A stretch of 64,000 nucleotides of DNA from Paenibacillus lutrae (GTDB lineage: Bacteria > Bacillota > Bacilli > Paenibacillales > NBRC-103111): contig NZ_RHLK01000016.1 in the NCBI RefSeq assembly GCF_009757775.1, positions 1-64,000 on the forward strand. The letters run 5' to 3'. Shown here piece by piece: positions 36,046 to 44,701 of the stretch; the stretch's first letter is position 1; each line of letters opens with the position of its first letter. Made by a program: the position numbers and the translations under genes. Under the pieces are notes generated by a model, which worked only from the letters and a program-made list of their open reading frames with translations, was not told where the DNA came from and searched no databases.

Positions 36046-36747
36046 ATGAAATGGAAACAACTGATCGTGATAGGAAGCTGCAGCTTGGCATTCGGGGCTA
36101 CTTGTTATGCCGCTGGAAGTGTGGAAAGCATACAGGCTTACATCAATCATTCGATCAAGATAACGGTTAACGGCTTGGGCTGGACTCCTTTGGATAAAGA
36201 AGGCAGTGAACTCCCTCCTGTCATCATAGATGGCCACTCTTATTTGCCTGCTCATGCAGTTGTAAAAGCTCTTGACGGCCAGGTCCAGTGGAACGAGGCA
36301 ACTAAGACGATTGCGATTACTTCATCCGGCACGAATCAGTCTCCCGCTCCAGGCAGTGAAGAAACCGAGAGGGATCAGCAGATCCTTACCCGCATCAACG
36401 CGCTGAAAGAAAAGCTGCATATCGGAATCACACAAGATGAAGTACGAGCATTCATACAAGAAGAAGTCAAGATCGTACAGGATAATGGTGATTCGGAGAA
36501 TGGAGCCGATGCTTTCTGGAAATATGATTTTTTCAAGAAAGCTGGATACCATTCCGACCTGCCGGATCAAATTGTGGATGAAGAAGGATTAGTTAACCAT
36601 GATCTTGGAGTCTCTTTATTTATTGCATGGAAAGACAAAAAGTTGCTCCTTTATACGATATCTTATGTGAATCCTGTCAATAATAAAGTCTATCTCTTTG
36701 CTATGAACCCCGATGGAACGATTTCAGACGGTCCGGTAAGCCGGTAA
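36046..36747 (+). CDS. Secreted stalk-domain protein
   Basis: 233 residues from ATG 36046, five bases after AGGAAGGTGA; sixteen upstream codons are open but lack a site. Signal peptide (KWKQLIVIGSCSLAFGATCYA), then VESIQAYINHSIKITVNGLGW and a stalk/CuAO-N1 domain (PVIIDGHSYLPAHAVVKALDGQVQWNEATKTIAI), very close to the protein encoded at 33050-33916. The C-terminal 120 residues differ and include a short helical segment (ILTRINALKEKLHIGITQDEVRAFIQEEV). Exported; role unknown. Confidence 0.83.
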   Translation: MKWKQLIVIGSCSLAFGATCYAAGSVESIQAYINHSIKITVNGLGWTPLDKEGSELPPVIIDGHSYLPAHAVVKALDGQVQWNEATKTIAITSSGTNQSPAPGSEETERDQQILTRINALKEKLHIGITQDEVRAFIQEEVKIVQDNGDSENGADAFWKYDFFKKAGYHSDLPDQIVDEEGLVNHDLGVSLFIAWKDKKLLLYTISYVNPVNNKVYLFAMNPDGTISDGPVSR

Positions 36748-37368
36748 GGATACCGGGTGATTTTTTCCATTCAATCATTCGCCTGGCAATACAAATAGAA
36801 GTCTGCCGGAACCCGGCAGACTTCTATTTGTATTCGCACGTATATGCTCATTTAACGATCGCAATTCTCATTGCACCTCCGTTAATATGATACAACGATA
36901 TGAAGTTCACGAGGCCTCGCGTGAAGGCTGTGAAGGGTACACCGGAGTTACGCCGATTGATCGCGCTCGTATGTAATGCACTCGAATTGTTGTGCGAGCA
37001 CACTTTTGTTTGTTTATATTCAATAAATGTTCATTTATACTTGTTATTGATTATTAGATTAACCTGTTAAAAACCTCACTGTCAATGCCCTTTTGCATTC
37101 TTCTCATAAAAGGATTTAAACAACGCAAAAACACCTGAATTCAGCTGAATTGAGGTGTTAGAAAACATGGAAAATGATAGTTAGACGGGAAACCAAACCC
37201 GGAGTATGATCGCATTTCCCGTACATTTATTTTTTGGTTCGTGGAAATGAACTTTATTGTTTAATGATGCTGGTATGCATATGCGTGCGTGTAATAAATT
37301 CAACTGATACAGGGCTCTAATCTTTATAATCCCATTTCTTTGCCAACCGGATTAATGATTGTGCGGCT
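36748..37368. other. Intergenic region with palindromes
   Basis: About 620 bases holding the strong terminator at 36788-36834 and a 30-bp near-palindrome at 37130-37159 (AACACCT...AGGTGTT centred on AGCT). No coding signal. Confidence 0.6.
36788..36834. terminator. Perfect 22-bp hairpin terminator
   Basis: Arms 36788-36809 and 36813-36834 are exactly complementary with a three-base loop; the core is AGAAGTCTGCCGG. Follows the stalk-domain gene and would stop transcription in both directions. Confidence 0.85.
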
Positions 37369-37653
37369 TTATTTAGACTGAAACTGCTTAAAGGCTTGTA
37401 TAAATACAACGGGATCTTCTTTGACTGTATAAGGATAAACACCCTGCTTCGTATGCAGATAGAAAATGCCCATCTCGGCCCCCATTGGACGGTAGGACAT
37501 GTCGAACACTTCTTCGATAGCAAACTCCCGGTACCGGGTTACAATCCTGTCCCGATATAAATACATGTTCCGGTCATGAACGATAGTTCTCTGCTCAATT
37601 CCGTCGACTTCCCGCTGTATTTTATAATAAGCCTGGCTGGCGATCCATGTCAT
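37369..37653 (-). CDS. Small PH-like hypothetical protein
   Basis: 94 residues from ATG 37653, seven bases after GGAGG; ten upstream codons are open but unlikely. All-beta pattern (AYYKIQREVDGIEQRTIVHDRNMYLYRDRIVTRYREFAIEEVFDMSYRP, then GIFYLHTKQGVYPYTVKEDPVVFIQAFKQF) resembles small PH-like domains of Bacilli. Soluble, no known role. It is separated from the synthase gene upstream by a strong terminator. Confidence 0.7.
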   Translation of the reverse strand: MTWIASQAYYKIQREVDGIEQRTIVHDRNMYLYRDRIVTRYREFAIEEVFDMSYRPMGAEMGIFYLHTKQGVYPYTVKEDPVVFIQAFKQFQSK

Positions 37654-37747
37654 GTTGTTCCCTCCGGACTCCGGCATCTGCAAGGCTGAAATTTCGCCGT
37701 GCGGTTCTGATGGATTAGGTTAAGTATAACAAAAACGCCTCGAATAC

Positions 37748-37799
37748 GGAAAAAGCCCAATAAACCTTCTGTTTATAGAAGGTTTATTGGGCTTTTTCC
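37748..37799. terminator. Perfect 23-bp hairpin terminator
   Basis: Arms 37748-37770 and 37777-37799 are exact complements (core AAGCCCAATAAACCTTCT) with a six-base loop; on the minus strand it ends the squalene/phytoene synthase-family gene. Confidence 0.85.
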
Positions 37800-37835
37800 T
37801 CTAGACCTCGGGCGTGGGCGTGAGGAACCGGCAAG

Positions 37836-38645
37836 TTATGTGGTTCCCAACCCGTCCACAATTTCCGTAACCTGCTTCCGGTTCAATTTGCCTACGCCGG
37901 AAGTGATGGCTTTGAGCGTACCGCGCGCCAACTCAAAAGGAATCCGGCAGAAGTTGCGTGCCGGTCCCGGCTTGAGTTCATTAATATAAGCATCGGCTAG
38001 CATGAGGTTCCGTTTGGTATACTGGATCATCGTTTCCTGGCTCCACTGGTCCGGGAAGAAATCTACCCCTCTAACCATATCTTCCTTCCGGTTCCGGAGG
38101 ATATTCACCGCCTGGAGCCCGCGTCCGAATGCGACGGCTTTGGCCGGATCGCTCTCCGTGCCGTCATACCATTTCCAGAGATCGGACAGCAGCTCGCCTA
38201 CGGCACCCGCCACACAATAGGTGTAATAATCCAAATCTTCTTCCGTTTTAATATCCCAGCCTTTTTCGACCCATTCCGACATCTGCCTGGACATTTTGGC
38301 TGTACTCTTCGTGACGAATCCCGCTGCCAGTTTAGGACAAAGCACGATCCAGTCATGAATCCGCAAAGAAACCGGCGGAAGCGTTTCTTTATGAGGCGAG
38401 AAAAGCGCAGCATAGTCGTCTGCTCCGCCGGACTCTTCCAGAATTCTGCTGATTCCTTCCAGAAGTTCTACCTTAACTGCGACCGGAAGATCGGGATGAT
38501 CTTCAATCTCATCGATAGCCCTCATGCACAAGTAAGCGGAAGCCACGGCTTCTTTAAGGCCCGGGGACAAACGGGCAATCGGGATATAGAAAGTCCGGCT
38601 CGTGAGAAGGAGCATTTTCATGGCATCTTTTAGTAGTTTATTCAT
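37836..38645 (-). CDS. Squalene/phytoene synthase-family protein (YisP-like)
   Basis: 269 residues, matching Bacillus YisP in length. First Asp-rich motif RAIDEIEDHPDLP (about 42-54) and second region GLQAVNILRNRKEDMVRGVDFFP (about 175-198), where many true synthases have NILRDVxED. YisP acts as a farnesyl-diphosphate phosphatase supporting membrane microdomains and biofilm; that role fits a lone gene without other carotenoid or hopanoid genes here. True head-to-head prenyl synthase activity cannot be excluded. Confidence 0.82.
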   Translation of the reverse strand: MNKLLKDAMKMLLLTSRTFYIPIARLSPGLKEAVASAYLCMRAIDEIEDHPDLPVAVKVELLEGISRILEESGGADDYAALFSPHKETLPPVSLRIHDWIVLCPKLAAGFVTKSTAKMSRQMSEWVEKGWDIKTEEDLDYYTYCVAGAVGELLSDLWKWYDGTESDPAKAVAFGRGLQAVNILRNRKEDMVRGVDFFPDQWSQETMIQYTKRNLMLADAYINELKPGPARNFCRIPFELARGTLKAITSGVGKLNRKQVTEIVDGLGTT

Positions 38646-38883
38646 CTATTTATTGGATCTCCCCAAAGAAGTTTATGGTCTTGAATGCTGCTTGCTTGCC
38701 GCATCCAGACAAAGAAGGCCTTGGATTAAAGACCTACTTAAATAGTTAACCATATTTCGTGGAACAATTACAACTTTTCCGATAGATTGTTAGCCCTTTA
38801 CGTGTATTTTTTTAGAAGTTTGTGATTTTTCCCATAAAACTATTCGTTTTTCCACAAAAGTTCCTTACAAGAAAAAGAACAGG

Positions 38884-39438
38884 TTAATTCCCTGTCCTCT
38901 CTGTACAACAATCTGCCGGAACATGCTCCGAGAGCCATACTTCATTGCCGGCGTAATAAAAGGCAGTACCCCGCCGGGCAGCCTGGGTCGTATCCACTTC
39001 TATAATGACCAGTTCCCCCCGCCTGCTTCCCGCCAGTTCAGCAAAGTGAAGCGTTTCCGATAGATGCACATACTGCCGCTGCATGGGAGAAATCCCGTTT
39101 TTTAAAATGCTTGCAAGAGCATTGGTATTGGTTCCATGGTAGAGCTTAGGTGGAGGATTGCCCGGTGCATAGCTGATTTTGTCATGACTGTGCCCGTATC
39201 TTGCACGAATCCGCTCTCCTATTATTTCGAACCGCTGCTTATCCGAATTTCGCACTACTGAATAAATATCCTCCAAGGCGATATTCGCCCATTTCTTCTG
39301 GGAGCGGAGCCCTTGAAGCAGTTCATCCAGTGTGCAAAAACCATCTTCATTTAAATGAATACGGAACTGCTCGGGTGTATGTCTTAGAATTCGGGTCATT
39401 ATCCTGCTTAGACTTATCTCTTCTTTTGCCTGTATCAT
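38884..39438 (-). CDS. kptA: RNA 2'-phosphotransferase (Tpt1/KptA)
   Basis: 184 residues; GGAG seven bases before the ATG, inside the end of rtcB. KptA features: ISLSRIMTRILRHTPEQFRIHLNEDGF, KQRFEIIGERIRARYGHS, KLYHGTNTNALASILKNGI and ELVIIEVDTTQAARRGTAFYYAGNEVWLSEHVP. It uses NAD+ to remove an internal 2'-phosphate left by RNA ligation. It starts two bases after rtcB, so the two form an RNA-repair operon, though RtcB itself does not leave that 2'-phosphate. Confidence 0.93.
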   Translation of the reverse strand: MIQAKEEISLSRIMTRILRHTPEQFRIHLNEDGFCTLDELLQGLRSQKKWANIALEDIYSVVRNSDKQRFEIIGERIRARYGHSHDKISYAPGNPPPKLYHGTNTNALASILKNGISPMQRQYVHLSETLHFAELAGSRRGELVIIEVDTTQAARRGTAFYYAGNEVWLSEHVPADCCTERTGN

Positions 39439-39440
39439 GT

Positions 39441-40859
39441 TTAAGCTCCTTTAATCGTCGCCATCGGCGTGCATTTAGCTACCACCTGAGCAAGCTCCGC
39501 ACCTACGACGCTCTCGATTATTTGATCCACATCTTTATAAGCTTGCGGAGACTCATCCAGGATAGACTCTAACGATTTCTGGTTAACCACAATCTCATCC
39601 TCCGTGCCTACGCGCATAACCGATGCAAATTCATCTACGGTGACCAGTCTTTTCGTCGCACTGCGGGAGCGGATACGGCCTGCTCCATGACAAATGGAAT
39701 GAAAGTTCGATTTGCCGGGCGAAGATCCTACCATAATATAAGAGGAGGTACCCATCGAACCCGGAATCAGGGCCGGATGTCCGGTTAAGCGATAAGGTGC
39801 CGGATTATCCGGATGGCCTGCCGGCAGAGCCCTTGTTGCTCCTTTACGGTGAACGAAATAAGAATTCCCCTCCGCCTCTTCCTCCCATGCGTAGTTATGC
39901 ATCAGATCGTAGAGAGTTTTCATCTCGAATTTGGAGCCGAAGATATCTTTACAGCCTTCACGAACCGCATAAGCGATGAGATGGCGGTTTACGACCGCAT
40001 AATTAAGGGCGGAATACATGAGGTCCACATAGTCACGGCCAAGGGGATGAGACAGCGGCGCGAATAACAGCCGCGGATCGGCTGTTCCCAGACCTTCCGC
40101 CCGCATCATTTTAGCCAAGTCGCTGCTGCAATATTGGTTGACCGATCCTCCCCAGGCGCGTGATCCGGAATGAATCATCACGATGATTTGCCCATCGAAC
40201 AAGCCCCACGCTTCGGCAATTTCCCGGTTCTCCGCTGCTATTTCTACGGACTGTATCTCCACAAAATGATTTCCTCCGCCCAGTGTACCGAGCTGACGGT
40301 GTGAACGGTGCCACACATTGTCCGGAAACCGGTTTAAGGCATTCTCATCGAAACGAAACTTGCTGCACTCCACATGTGTGAGAGAAGTCGCTTTTCGCGG
40401 TGTATAGCTGTCCGGAATATATTTTTTCGGCAGGCCATGCAGACCTTTTTGGACCACATGCTCCAGACGTATATCCGAGAAGTGCCCTCTTGCATGCGCT
40501 TCGACAGGCAGATAGGACTCGATGGCTTTAATCAGCTTTCTCCGCAGTTTAACTTCTTTCAGCTCATCCTTGTGAAGACTAGTTAAATGTACCCTCATGC
40601 CGCATCCGATATCGCTTCCCACAATTGAAGGCGAAACATAACCATCGTGTGTGTTCCACACGGCTGTCGTTCCAATGCAGGTCCCGACTCCCACATGAAC
40701 ATCCGGTGTATAACTCATGTATACGCCGTTTGGTATTTGCAAATTGTTATTGGCCATTTCGAAGACTTTATAATCTAACGACTCGTACAAGGAAGGTGCA
40801 GCATAGACATGCACGGTTCCCGCAGGAACCTTCACCTGACGGTAATAATTTTCTTTCAT
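39441..40859 (-). CDS. rtcB: RNA ligase RtcB
   Basis: 472 residues. Manganese and guanylylation residues are visible: PDVHVGVGTCIGTT, GSDIGCGMRV, LGGGNHFVEIQ, MIHSGSRAWGG and HGAGRIRSRSATKR with the His that accepts GMP. It joins 2',3'-cyclic-phosphate or 3'-phosphate ends to 5'-OH ends in broken tRNA or rRNA. GAGAGGA lies eleven bases before the ATG. A promoter, a short peptide gene and an intrinsic terminator precede it, so expression is probably controlled by read-through. Confidence 0.95.
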   Translation of the reverse strand: MKENYYRQVKVPAGTVHVYAAPSLYESLDYKVFEMANNNLQIPNGVYMSYTPDVHVGVGTCIGTTAVWNTHDGYVSPSIVGSDIGCGMRVHLTSLHKDELKEVKLRRKLIKAIESYLPVEAHARGHFSDIRLEHVVQKGLHGLPKKYIPDSYTPRKATSLTHVECSKFRFDENALNRFPDNVWHRSHRQLGTLGGGNHFVEIQSVEIAAENREIAEAWGLFDGQIIVMIHSGSRAWGGSVNQYCSSDLAKMMRAEGLGTADPRLLFAPLSHPLGRDYVDLMYSALNYAVVNRHLIAYAVREGCKDIFGSKFEMKTLYDLMHNYAWEEEAEGNSYFVHRKGATRALPAGHPDNPAPYRLTGHPALIPGSMGTSSYIMVGSSPGKSNFHSICHGAGRIRSRSATKRLVTVDEFASVMRVGTEDEIVVNQKSLESILDESPQAYKDVDQIIESVVGAELAQVVAKCTPMATIKGA

Positions 40860-40897
40860 AGACGGATCTTTCCTCTCTTTTTCCCAAAAATAAATAC

Positions 40898-40925
40898 AAA
40901 AAAACCACGGACCTGTTGTCCATGG
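40898..40925 (-). terminator. Attenuator terminator upstream of rtcB
   Basis: On the minus strand CCATGGAC / GTCCGTGG (one G-U pair; plus-strand arms 40905-40912 and 40918-40925) is followed by seven T. It ends about 40 bases before the rtcB start and no other gene precedes it on this strand within 500 bases. Confidence 0.8.
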
Positions 40926-41020
40926 CTGTCTGTGCCTGAATTAACGGAAATCCGCCTCGTGGCGGACGCCGATATTATTCTCACATGGCCCCGTTGAGGC
41001 CGATGAAATGGACTTTCTTC
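40926..41020 (-). promoter_or_regulatory. Structured rtcB leader RNA
   Basis: Downstream of the promoter the minus strand can form GGCC-TCAACGG-GGCC (overlapping the end of the leader peptide), then GTCCGCC-ACGA-GGCGGA, before the terminator. No T-box or known riboswitch signature was recognised. Confidence 0.5.
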
Positions 41021-41055
41021 TGTATGGTTATAGAATCGCGCGGAATAAAGAACAT
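40981..41055 (-). CDS. Short peptide encoded in the rtcB leader, 24 residues
   Basis: ATG at 41055 stands nine bases after GGGAGG and about 25 bases after the predicted transcript start. It begins MFFIPRDS, continues ITIQKKV and ends FIGLNGAM before TGA. Its last codons lie inside the first leader hairpin, so a ribosome completing or stalling in it would change downstream folding. A regulatory leader peptide is inferred; the sequence is not known to me. Confidence 0.5.
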   Translation of the reverse strand: MFFIPRDSITIQKKVHFIGLNGAM

Positions 41056-41087
41056 GGATCTCGGCCTCCCTTCATTGATTTAAAAGT

Positions 41088-41117
41088 ATCATACGAGCTG
41101 CTGCTAAGATTTGTCAA
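41088..41117 (-). promoter_or_regulatory. Sigma-A promoter of the rtcB leader
   Basis: Minus strand TTGACA (41112-41117) and TATGAT (41088-41093) with an 18-base spacer. The transcript would start near 41081, giving an untranslated leader of about 220 bases before rtcB. Confidence 0.7.
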
Positions 41118-41384
41118 CCATAACGGGGCGGAAAAAATCATTATAATGAAAGTGTCTATCTTCCAAAATGTTGGAGAATCCGCTGAATGTTGTTCGAATG
41201 AGCCAGCGGTTCGGATAAGAACGAAAGTTGTGAAAACGAATGAAATCAACCGGCGATAATTAGAATTCCATAGGATACGCTATGCCGGCATTCACCGTGA
41301 TTTTGAAGTACACCCCGCGTTTTTGTTATACTTATTTCCGTACATACGACTTATCATTTCGGAAAGATTCCAGGAGGACGTACA

Positions 41385-41561
41385 ATGAAAATATATGTGG
41401 TTCTTTCTTTTGACGGAGAAACAATGGAGAATGTCTATGTGGGCACGGATGAGGCCAAAGCCTTGTCACTTACGCCGGCTGACTTCGAGAATTGTGATGC
41501 CTTGTTCGTAGAAATTTGGGAGAACGAGGAGAAAATCGACGATTACCGGCTGATCCAATAA
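41385..41561 (+). CDS. 58-residue acidic protein
   Basis: ATG 41385 with AGGAGGACGTACA just upstream, reading MKIYVVLSFDGETMENVYVG and ending DDYRLIQ, TAA at 41559-41561. It is acidic, soluble and without a signal or membrane segment. The clean ribosome-binding site and a terminator-like hairpin at 41575-41597 support a real gene. It is divergent from the rtcB leader. I do not recognise a family. Confidence 0.7.
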   Translation: MKIYVVLSFDGETMENVYVGTDEAKALSLTPADFENCDALFVEIWENEEKIDDYRLIQ

Positions 41562-41574
41562 TTCGCAGCTCTGG

Positions 41575-41603
41575 AAAGACACTTCAGTGATGTCTTTTAT
41601 TCT
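41575..41603 (+). terminator. Terminator-like hairpin after the 58-residue gene
   Basis: AAAGACA (41575-41581) pairs with TGTCTTT (41591-41597), followed by T-rich sequence. Confidence 0.6.
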
Positions 41604-41796
41604 TTTTTGTAAAGAAGTCAACTCACTTAGTCGACTGGTTAGAGCTGATTATTGTCCGCCAAATTCGATGAAACCCAAGCTTTTACAGACGTGACAGGAG
41701 CCTGCTCCTGATACTGCTTACGGATATGGCTTATGAATAAGTATGTACAGAGAGTCGTTCGTTACAAGAACCGTTCCGGATCCCTCTTTCACAAAG

Positions 41797-41825
41797 AAAC
41801 CCCAGCCGCAATAGGCTGGGGTTTT
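41797..41825. terminator. Terminator of the four-gene operon
   Basis: Perfect arms AAACCCCAGCC / GGCTGGGGTTT (41797-41807, 41814-41824); on the minus strand it follows the MFS gene. Confidence 0.85.
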
Positions 41826-41840
41826 GACATTTCAATGCCA

Positions 41841-43019
41841 TTAAGTTTCCAGTTTGTTCTCGCCCGTCTGGAGTGAGGCGCTTTTCTTCTGCGTGATGAT
41901 CACAACGATCTGCGCCGCCAAAGCGGCAAGCCCTAAGCAGCCTGCCGCAACAGGAAGCTGCGAAGGCGCCAATCCCGCTAACAGAACGAACCCGCCCAGC
42001 GCGGAACCTACAGCGCTCCCCAGATAGTTGGCGGAGCTGTTGAGCGCTACTGCCGCTGCGCCGTGCTTGGGCTGCTGCAGCAGCAGGATGTGCTGCTGGG
42101 GCGCCTGAGAAGCCCAGCCCATTGCCCCCCACAGCACGAAAGGCAGGAAGGCCAGCAGAGAGTACTGCAAGCCCAGCGGTATAGCGAACATGGCGGCTGT
42201 CATTACGGCGAGTATGCCCACCATAAGCAGGGCGGGTTTGCCCGTCCGGTCTATCAGCGTGCCGATGGAGAAGCTGCCCACGACACCTCCGATCCCCCAC
42301 GCCCACAAGTAAGGCGTAATATTCTTGATCTCAGCCAGATCAAGTAGAATGGAAGCTACATACGTATACAGGCCAAGGCTGGCTACGCTGGTAACAAAGG
42401 TGATCCCCACCGTAGCCGACACTCTTCCGCTCGTCAGCATAGCCAGACGCTGACGTACCGATGGAGGCGCCGATGCAGGGAAGCTGGGGAACCTGAGAAT
42501 GATACCGGCCAACGCGATTACGCCCAGCAGCGTAACGGTCCACAAAGTCCCGCGCCAGCCGATTTGCTGGGCGATAAGCAGGCCGACCGGCACTCCGATA
42601 ACGGTCCCCATACTCATACCGCCCAGGATGGTGCCCAGCGCGCGTCCTCTATTCTCTGCGGAGACAAGGGAGGAAGCCGCTGCCGCCGCAAGCGGGGAAT
42701 ACAGACCCGCACCGATCCCCGCTACCGCCCGTGACACGAGCAGCAGGGAGAAGCTGGTAGCCAGCGCGGTGGCCGCATTAGCCACCGAGAAGATAATGAG
42801 TGCCCACACCAGAATCCGGCGCACCGGTTTGCCGGCAAGCAGCGTCGCGAATACCGGTGCCGCAAGCGCGTAGAACAGGGTGAATACACTGACCGCCTGC
42901 CCCGCCTCCGAATCGCTGATTCCGAAGACAGAAGAGATATCAGGCAGCAGACCGGCTACAACGTAAGCATCAAATCCAAGAGCAAACATGCCTAACGTAA
43001 GAAGAAATACTTTCTGCAT
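41841..43019 (-). CDS. MFS transporter (DHA1-type exporter)
   Basis: 392 residues with twelve predicted membrane helices; GAGGGGG five bases before the ATG. N-terminal FALGFDAYVVAGLLPDISSVFGISDSEAGQ and motif LLAGKPVRRILVWALI fit the drug:H+ antiporter-1 family. It is the last gene of a four-gene minus-strand operon, 45 bases after the dehydrogenase gene. That position suggests it exports the operon's product or confers resistance to it. Confidence 0.88.
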   Translation of the reverse strand: MQKVFLLTLGMFALGFDAYVVAGLLPDISSVFGISDSEAGQAVSVFTLFYALAAPVFATLLAGKPVRRILVWALIIFSVANAATALATSFSLLLVSRAVAGIGAGLYSPLAAAAASSLVSAENRGRALGTILGGMSMGTVIGVPVGLLIAQQIGWRGTLWTVTLLGVIALAGIILRFPSFPASAPPSVRQRLAMLTSGRVSATVGITFVTSVASLGLYTYVASILLDLAEIKNITPYLWAWGIGGVVGSFSIGTLIDRTGKPALLMVGILAVMTAAMFAIPLGLQYSLLAFLPFVLWGAMGWASQAPQQHILLLQQPKHGAAAVALNSSANYLGSAVGSALGGFVLLAGLAPSQLPVAAGCLGLAALAAQIVVIITQKKSASLQTGENKLET

Positions 43020-43064
43020 AGCGACCCCCTCTTCTTTTGTATCACCTTACTAATTTTATCCTAT

Positions 43065-44144
43065 TCATCCAAGTCGCTCCAAATTAGTCTCGTCATAATA
43101 GCTCTCACGTTCAGAGCCGACTACATACTGCATGGGACCGATTGTCCTCGCGTTACGATCGACTGCATTCAAAAGTTTCTGAAGCTTGATCGACGTTTCC
43201 AGATTGGCAAACGGTTGGGAAGGCTCGCTACCGCTGGCTGCATACCCGGTTACATCCTCTACAAGTCTCACCAGTTTACGGATCGTACTGAGTTCCGCCT
43301 CCGTTTCATCCACCTCCGTCGTCAGATCCAATATCACTTGTTCCCCGGAGCTGGTTTTCTGCCAAACTTTGAGCTGATCCTTATCCCAGACGGGTGTGTC
43401 GTAGACGGCAGTGGCATAGATTAGCTTGTTGTCTGGCGAAGCGAAGACGAACTCCACTTCTCTCTTCCTGATAATCGTAACGAAGCTGCTGTAGCCGGTA
43501 ACGGCTGCACCATTCAAGGAGGCGATTATCGCTGCACTGTCGAGCACATCCGGACCCGATATCGAAAAGTCCGAACGGACACCCTGCACTTGTTCTAATT
43601 CCAGTGCCGAATCCGGATCCGCAATCCACTGCACCAGATCAAGCGGATGAATAATTTCACTGATTACCCCGGTTGTCGGTCTATGATCGTGGATCCGGTC
43701 TTTGCCCCAGTAGAAATTGGCCCGTATTAACCGGAGATTATTCTTAGCCACATAATTCTTCAGAGCAACGGTTGCATCCGAGTATCGTTCCACCAGATCC
43801 AGACAGAACCCGCTCGTCCGTTTAAGCCGTGTCTGGAGCTGCTCAAGGTCATCACTCGGCTTAGTCAGAGGCTTCTCACAAATGATGAAGCCCTCGTACC
43901 CCTCCAAGCTGTTCAACACCTCGATATGGCTGCCGTCACTAACACTCACCACAACGATGGCCGGTTTAAATTCCGCCAGCGCCGCTTCAACCGTACGGAA
44001 AGACTTTATGGCTGCCCTTCGGGGGCTTCTGTTCACATAGGCAAGTTCAACCGGATGCGCATAGGCATTTTTCTTATTGAGATGCTGGAATGCTTGCTGG
44101 AACCGGGTCCCGGCATAACCTAAACCGATGATTAAGACATTCAC
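43065..44144 (-). CDS. Gfo/Idh/MocA family oxidoreductase
   Basis: 359 residues from a GTG nine bases after GGGGGGAG. N-terminal Rossmann fold MNVLIIGLGYAGTRFQQAF, the conserved Glu-Lys of the family in FIICEKPLTKPSDDL, and the C-terminal alpha/beta domain with GVISEIIHPLDLVQW (the His-Pro region of the active site). NAD(P)-dependent oxidation or reduction is expected, usually of a sugar or cyclic imine. It sits 21 bases after the GNAT gene, third in the operon; it could reduce or oxidise an aminoketone-derived intermediate. Confidence 0.85.
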   Translation of the reverse strand: MNVLIIGLGYAGTRFQQAFQHLNKKNAYAHPVELAYVNRSPRRAAIKSFRTVEAALAEFKPAIVVVSVSDGSHIEVLNSLEGYEGFIICEKPLTKPSDDLEQLQTRLKRTSGFCLDLVERYSDATVALKNYVAKNNLRLIRANFYWGKDRIHDHRPTTGVISEIIHPLDLVQWIADPDSALELEQVQGVRSDFSISGPDVLDSAAIIASLNGAAVTGYSSFVTIIRKREVEFVFASPDNKLIYATAVYDTPVWDKDQLKVWQKTSSGEQVILDLTTEVDETEAELSTIRKLVRLVEDVTGYAASGSEPSQPFANLETSIKLQKLLNAVDRNARTIGPMQYVVGSERESYYDETNLERLG

Positions 44145-44165
44145 GAGTATTGACTCCCCCGTTCC

Positions 44166-44666
44166 TTACGAAATGGATTTGATTAAAAGATCTTCGCCCG
44201 ATTCTGCAAATCCGAGCTTTGTATACAAGCTTTTGGCTATTTCGGTTGTTTGCAGCACCACTTTTCCCACTTCCTTCTCGTGGAACCAATTCAGAATGTA
44301 CTGCATGATGCTTTCCGCGTATCCTTTGCGGCGCTGCCCGGGATCCACGACAACCGTCTGAATCCAGCCGACACGTCCATTCAGACATCCTTTCATAGGA
44401 GCCCTTTCATCAATAATTCCTATTGCGCAAGCCGCTGAATCAGAGGAGTCCTTCTCTCCCGCAACGGCAATGAGGATGTTGGGATTCCCGTGCAGATGAG
44501 TCGTGAGCCATTGCCGGTAACTGCTCTGCCATGCCTCTTCATCCTCTTCCGTTCTGGATACGTAGTGCCCATTTCCTTGACTTAACAACAATTTTCGAAG
44601 TTCAATGAGTCTCGGGATATCACTCCATTGCGCTCTTCGGATTACAATCGTTAGCGATGTCTGCAT
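44166..44666 (-). CDS. GNAT N-acetyltransferase of the alpha-oxoamine operon
   Basis: 166 residues; AGGAG lies about twelve bases before the ATG. The GNAT acetyl-CoA loop is VVVDPGQRRKGYAESIMQYILNWF (about 107-130), followed by the final strand GKVVLQTTEIAKSLYTKLGFAESG. Encoded 35 bases after the alpha-oxoamine synthase and 21 bases before the dehydrogenase. An acyl transfer to the amine made by the synthase is a reasonable guess, not shown by sequence. Confidence 0.85.
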   Translation of the reverse strand: MQTSLTIVIRRAQWSDIPRLIELRKLLLSQGNGHYVSRTEEDEEAWQSSYRQWLTTHLHGNPNILIAVAGEKDSSDSAACAIGIIDERAPMKGCLNGRVGWIQTVVVDPGQRRKGYAESIMQYILNWFHEKEVGKVVLQTTEIAKSLYTKLGFAESGEDLLIKSIS

Positions 44667-44701
44667 AATTGGTGATCACTCCTATGGCTCACACGGACTT
44701 T

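Noticed and set aside
37836-38645. Carotenoid or hopanoid biosynthesis gene cluster
   Set aside because: No desaturase, cyclase or second synthase nearby; a lone YisP-like protein is more likely.
40898-41081. T-box, tRNA-like or Y-RNA-like structure upstream of rtcB
   Set aside because: No T-box core sequence, no specifier loop and no TpsiC-like GTTCGA motif could be found in the leader.
41028-41249. 73-codon minus-strand frame overlapping the rtcB leader
   Set aside because: It spans the promoter at 41088-41117 and has no ribosome-binding site; the 24-codon frame inside the transcript is better supported.
41731-42306. 191-codon minus-strand frame
   Set aside because: Another frame of the MFS transporter gene; Arg/Gly-rich and without family features.
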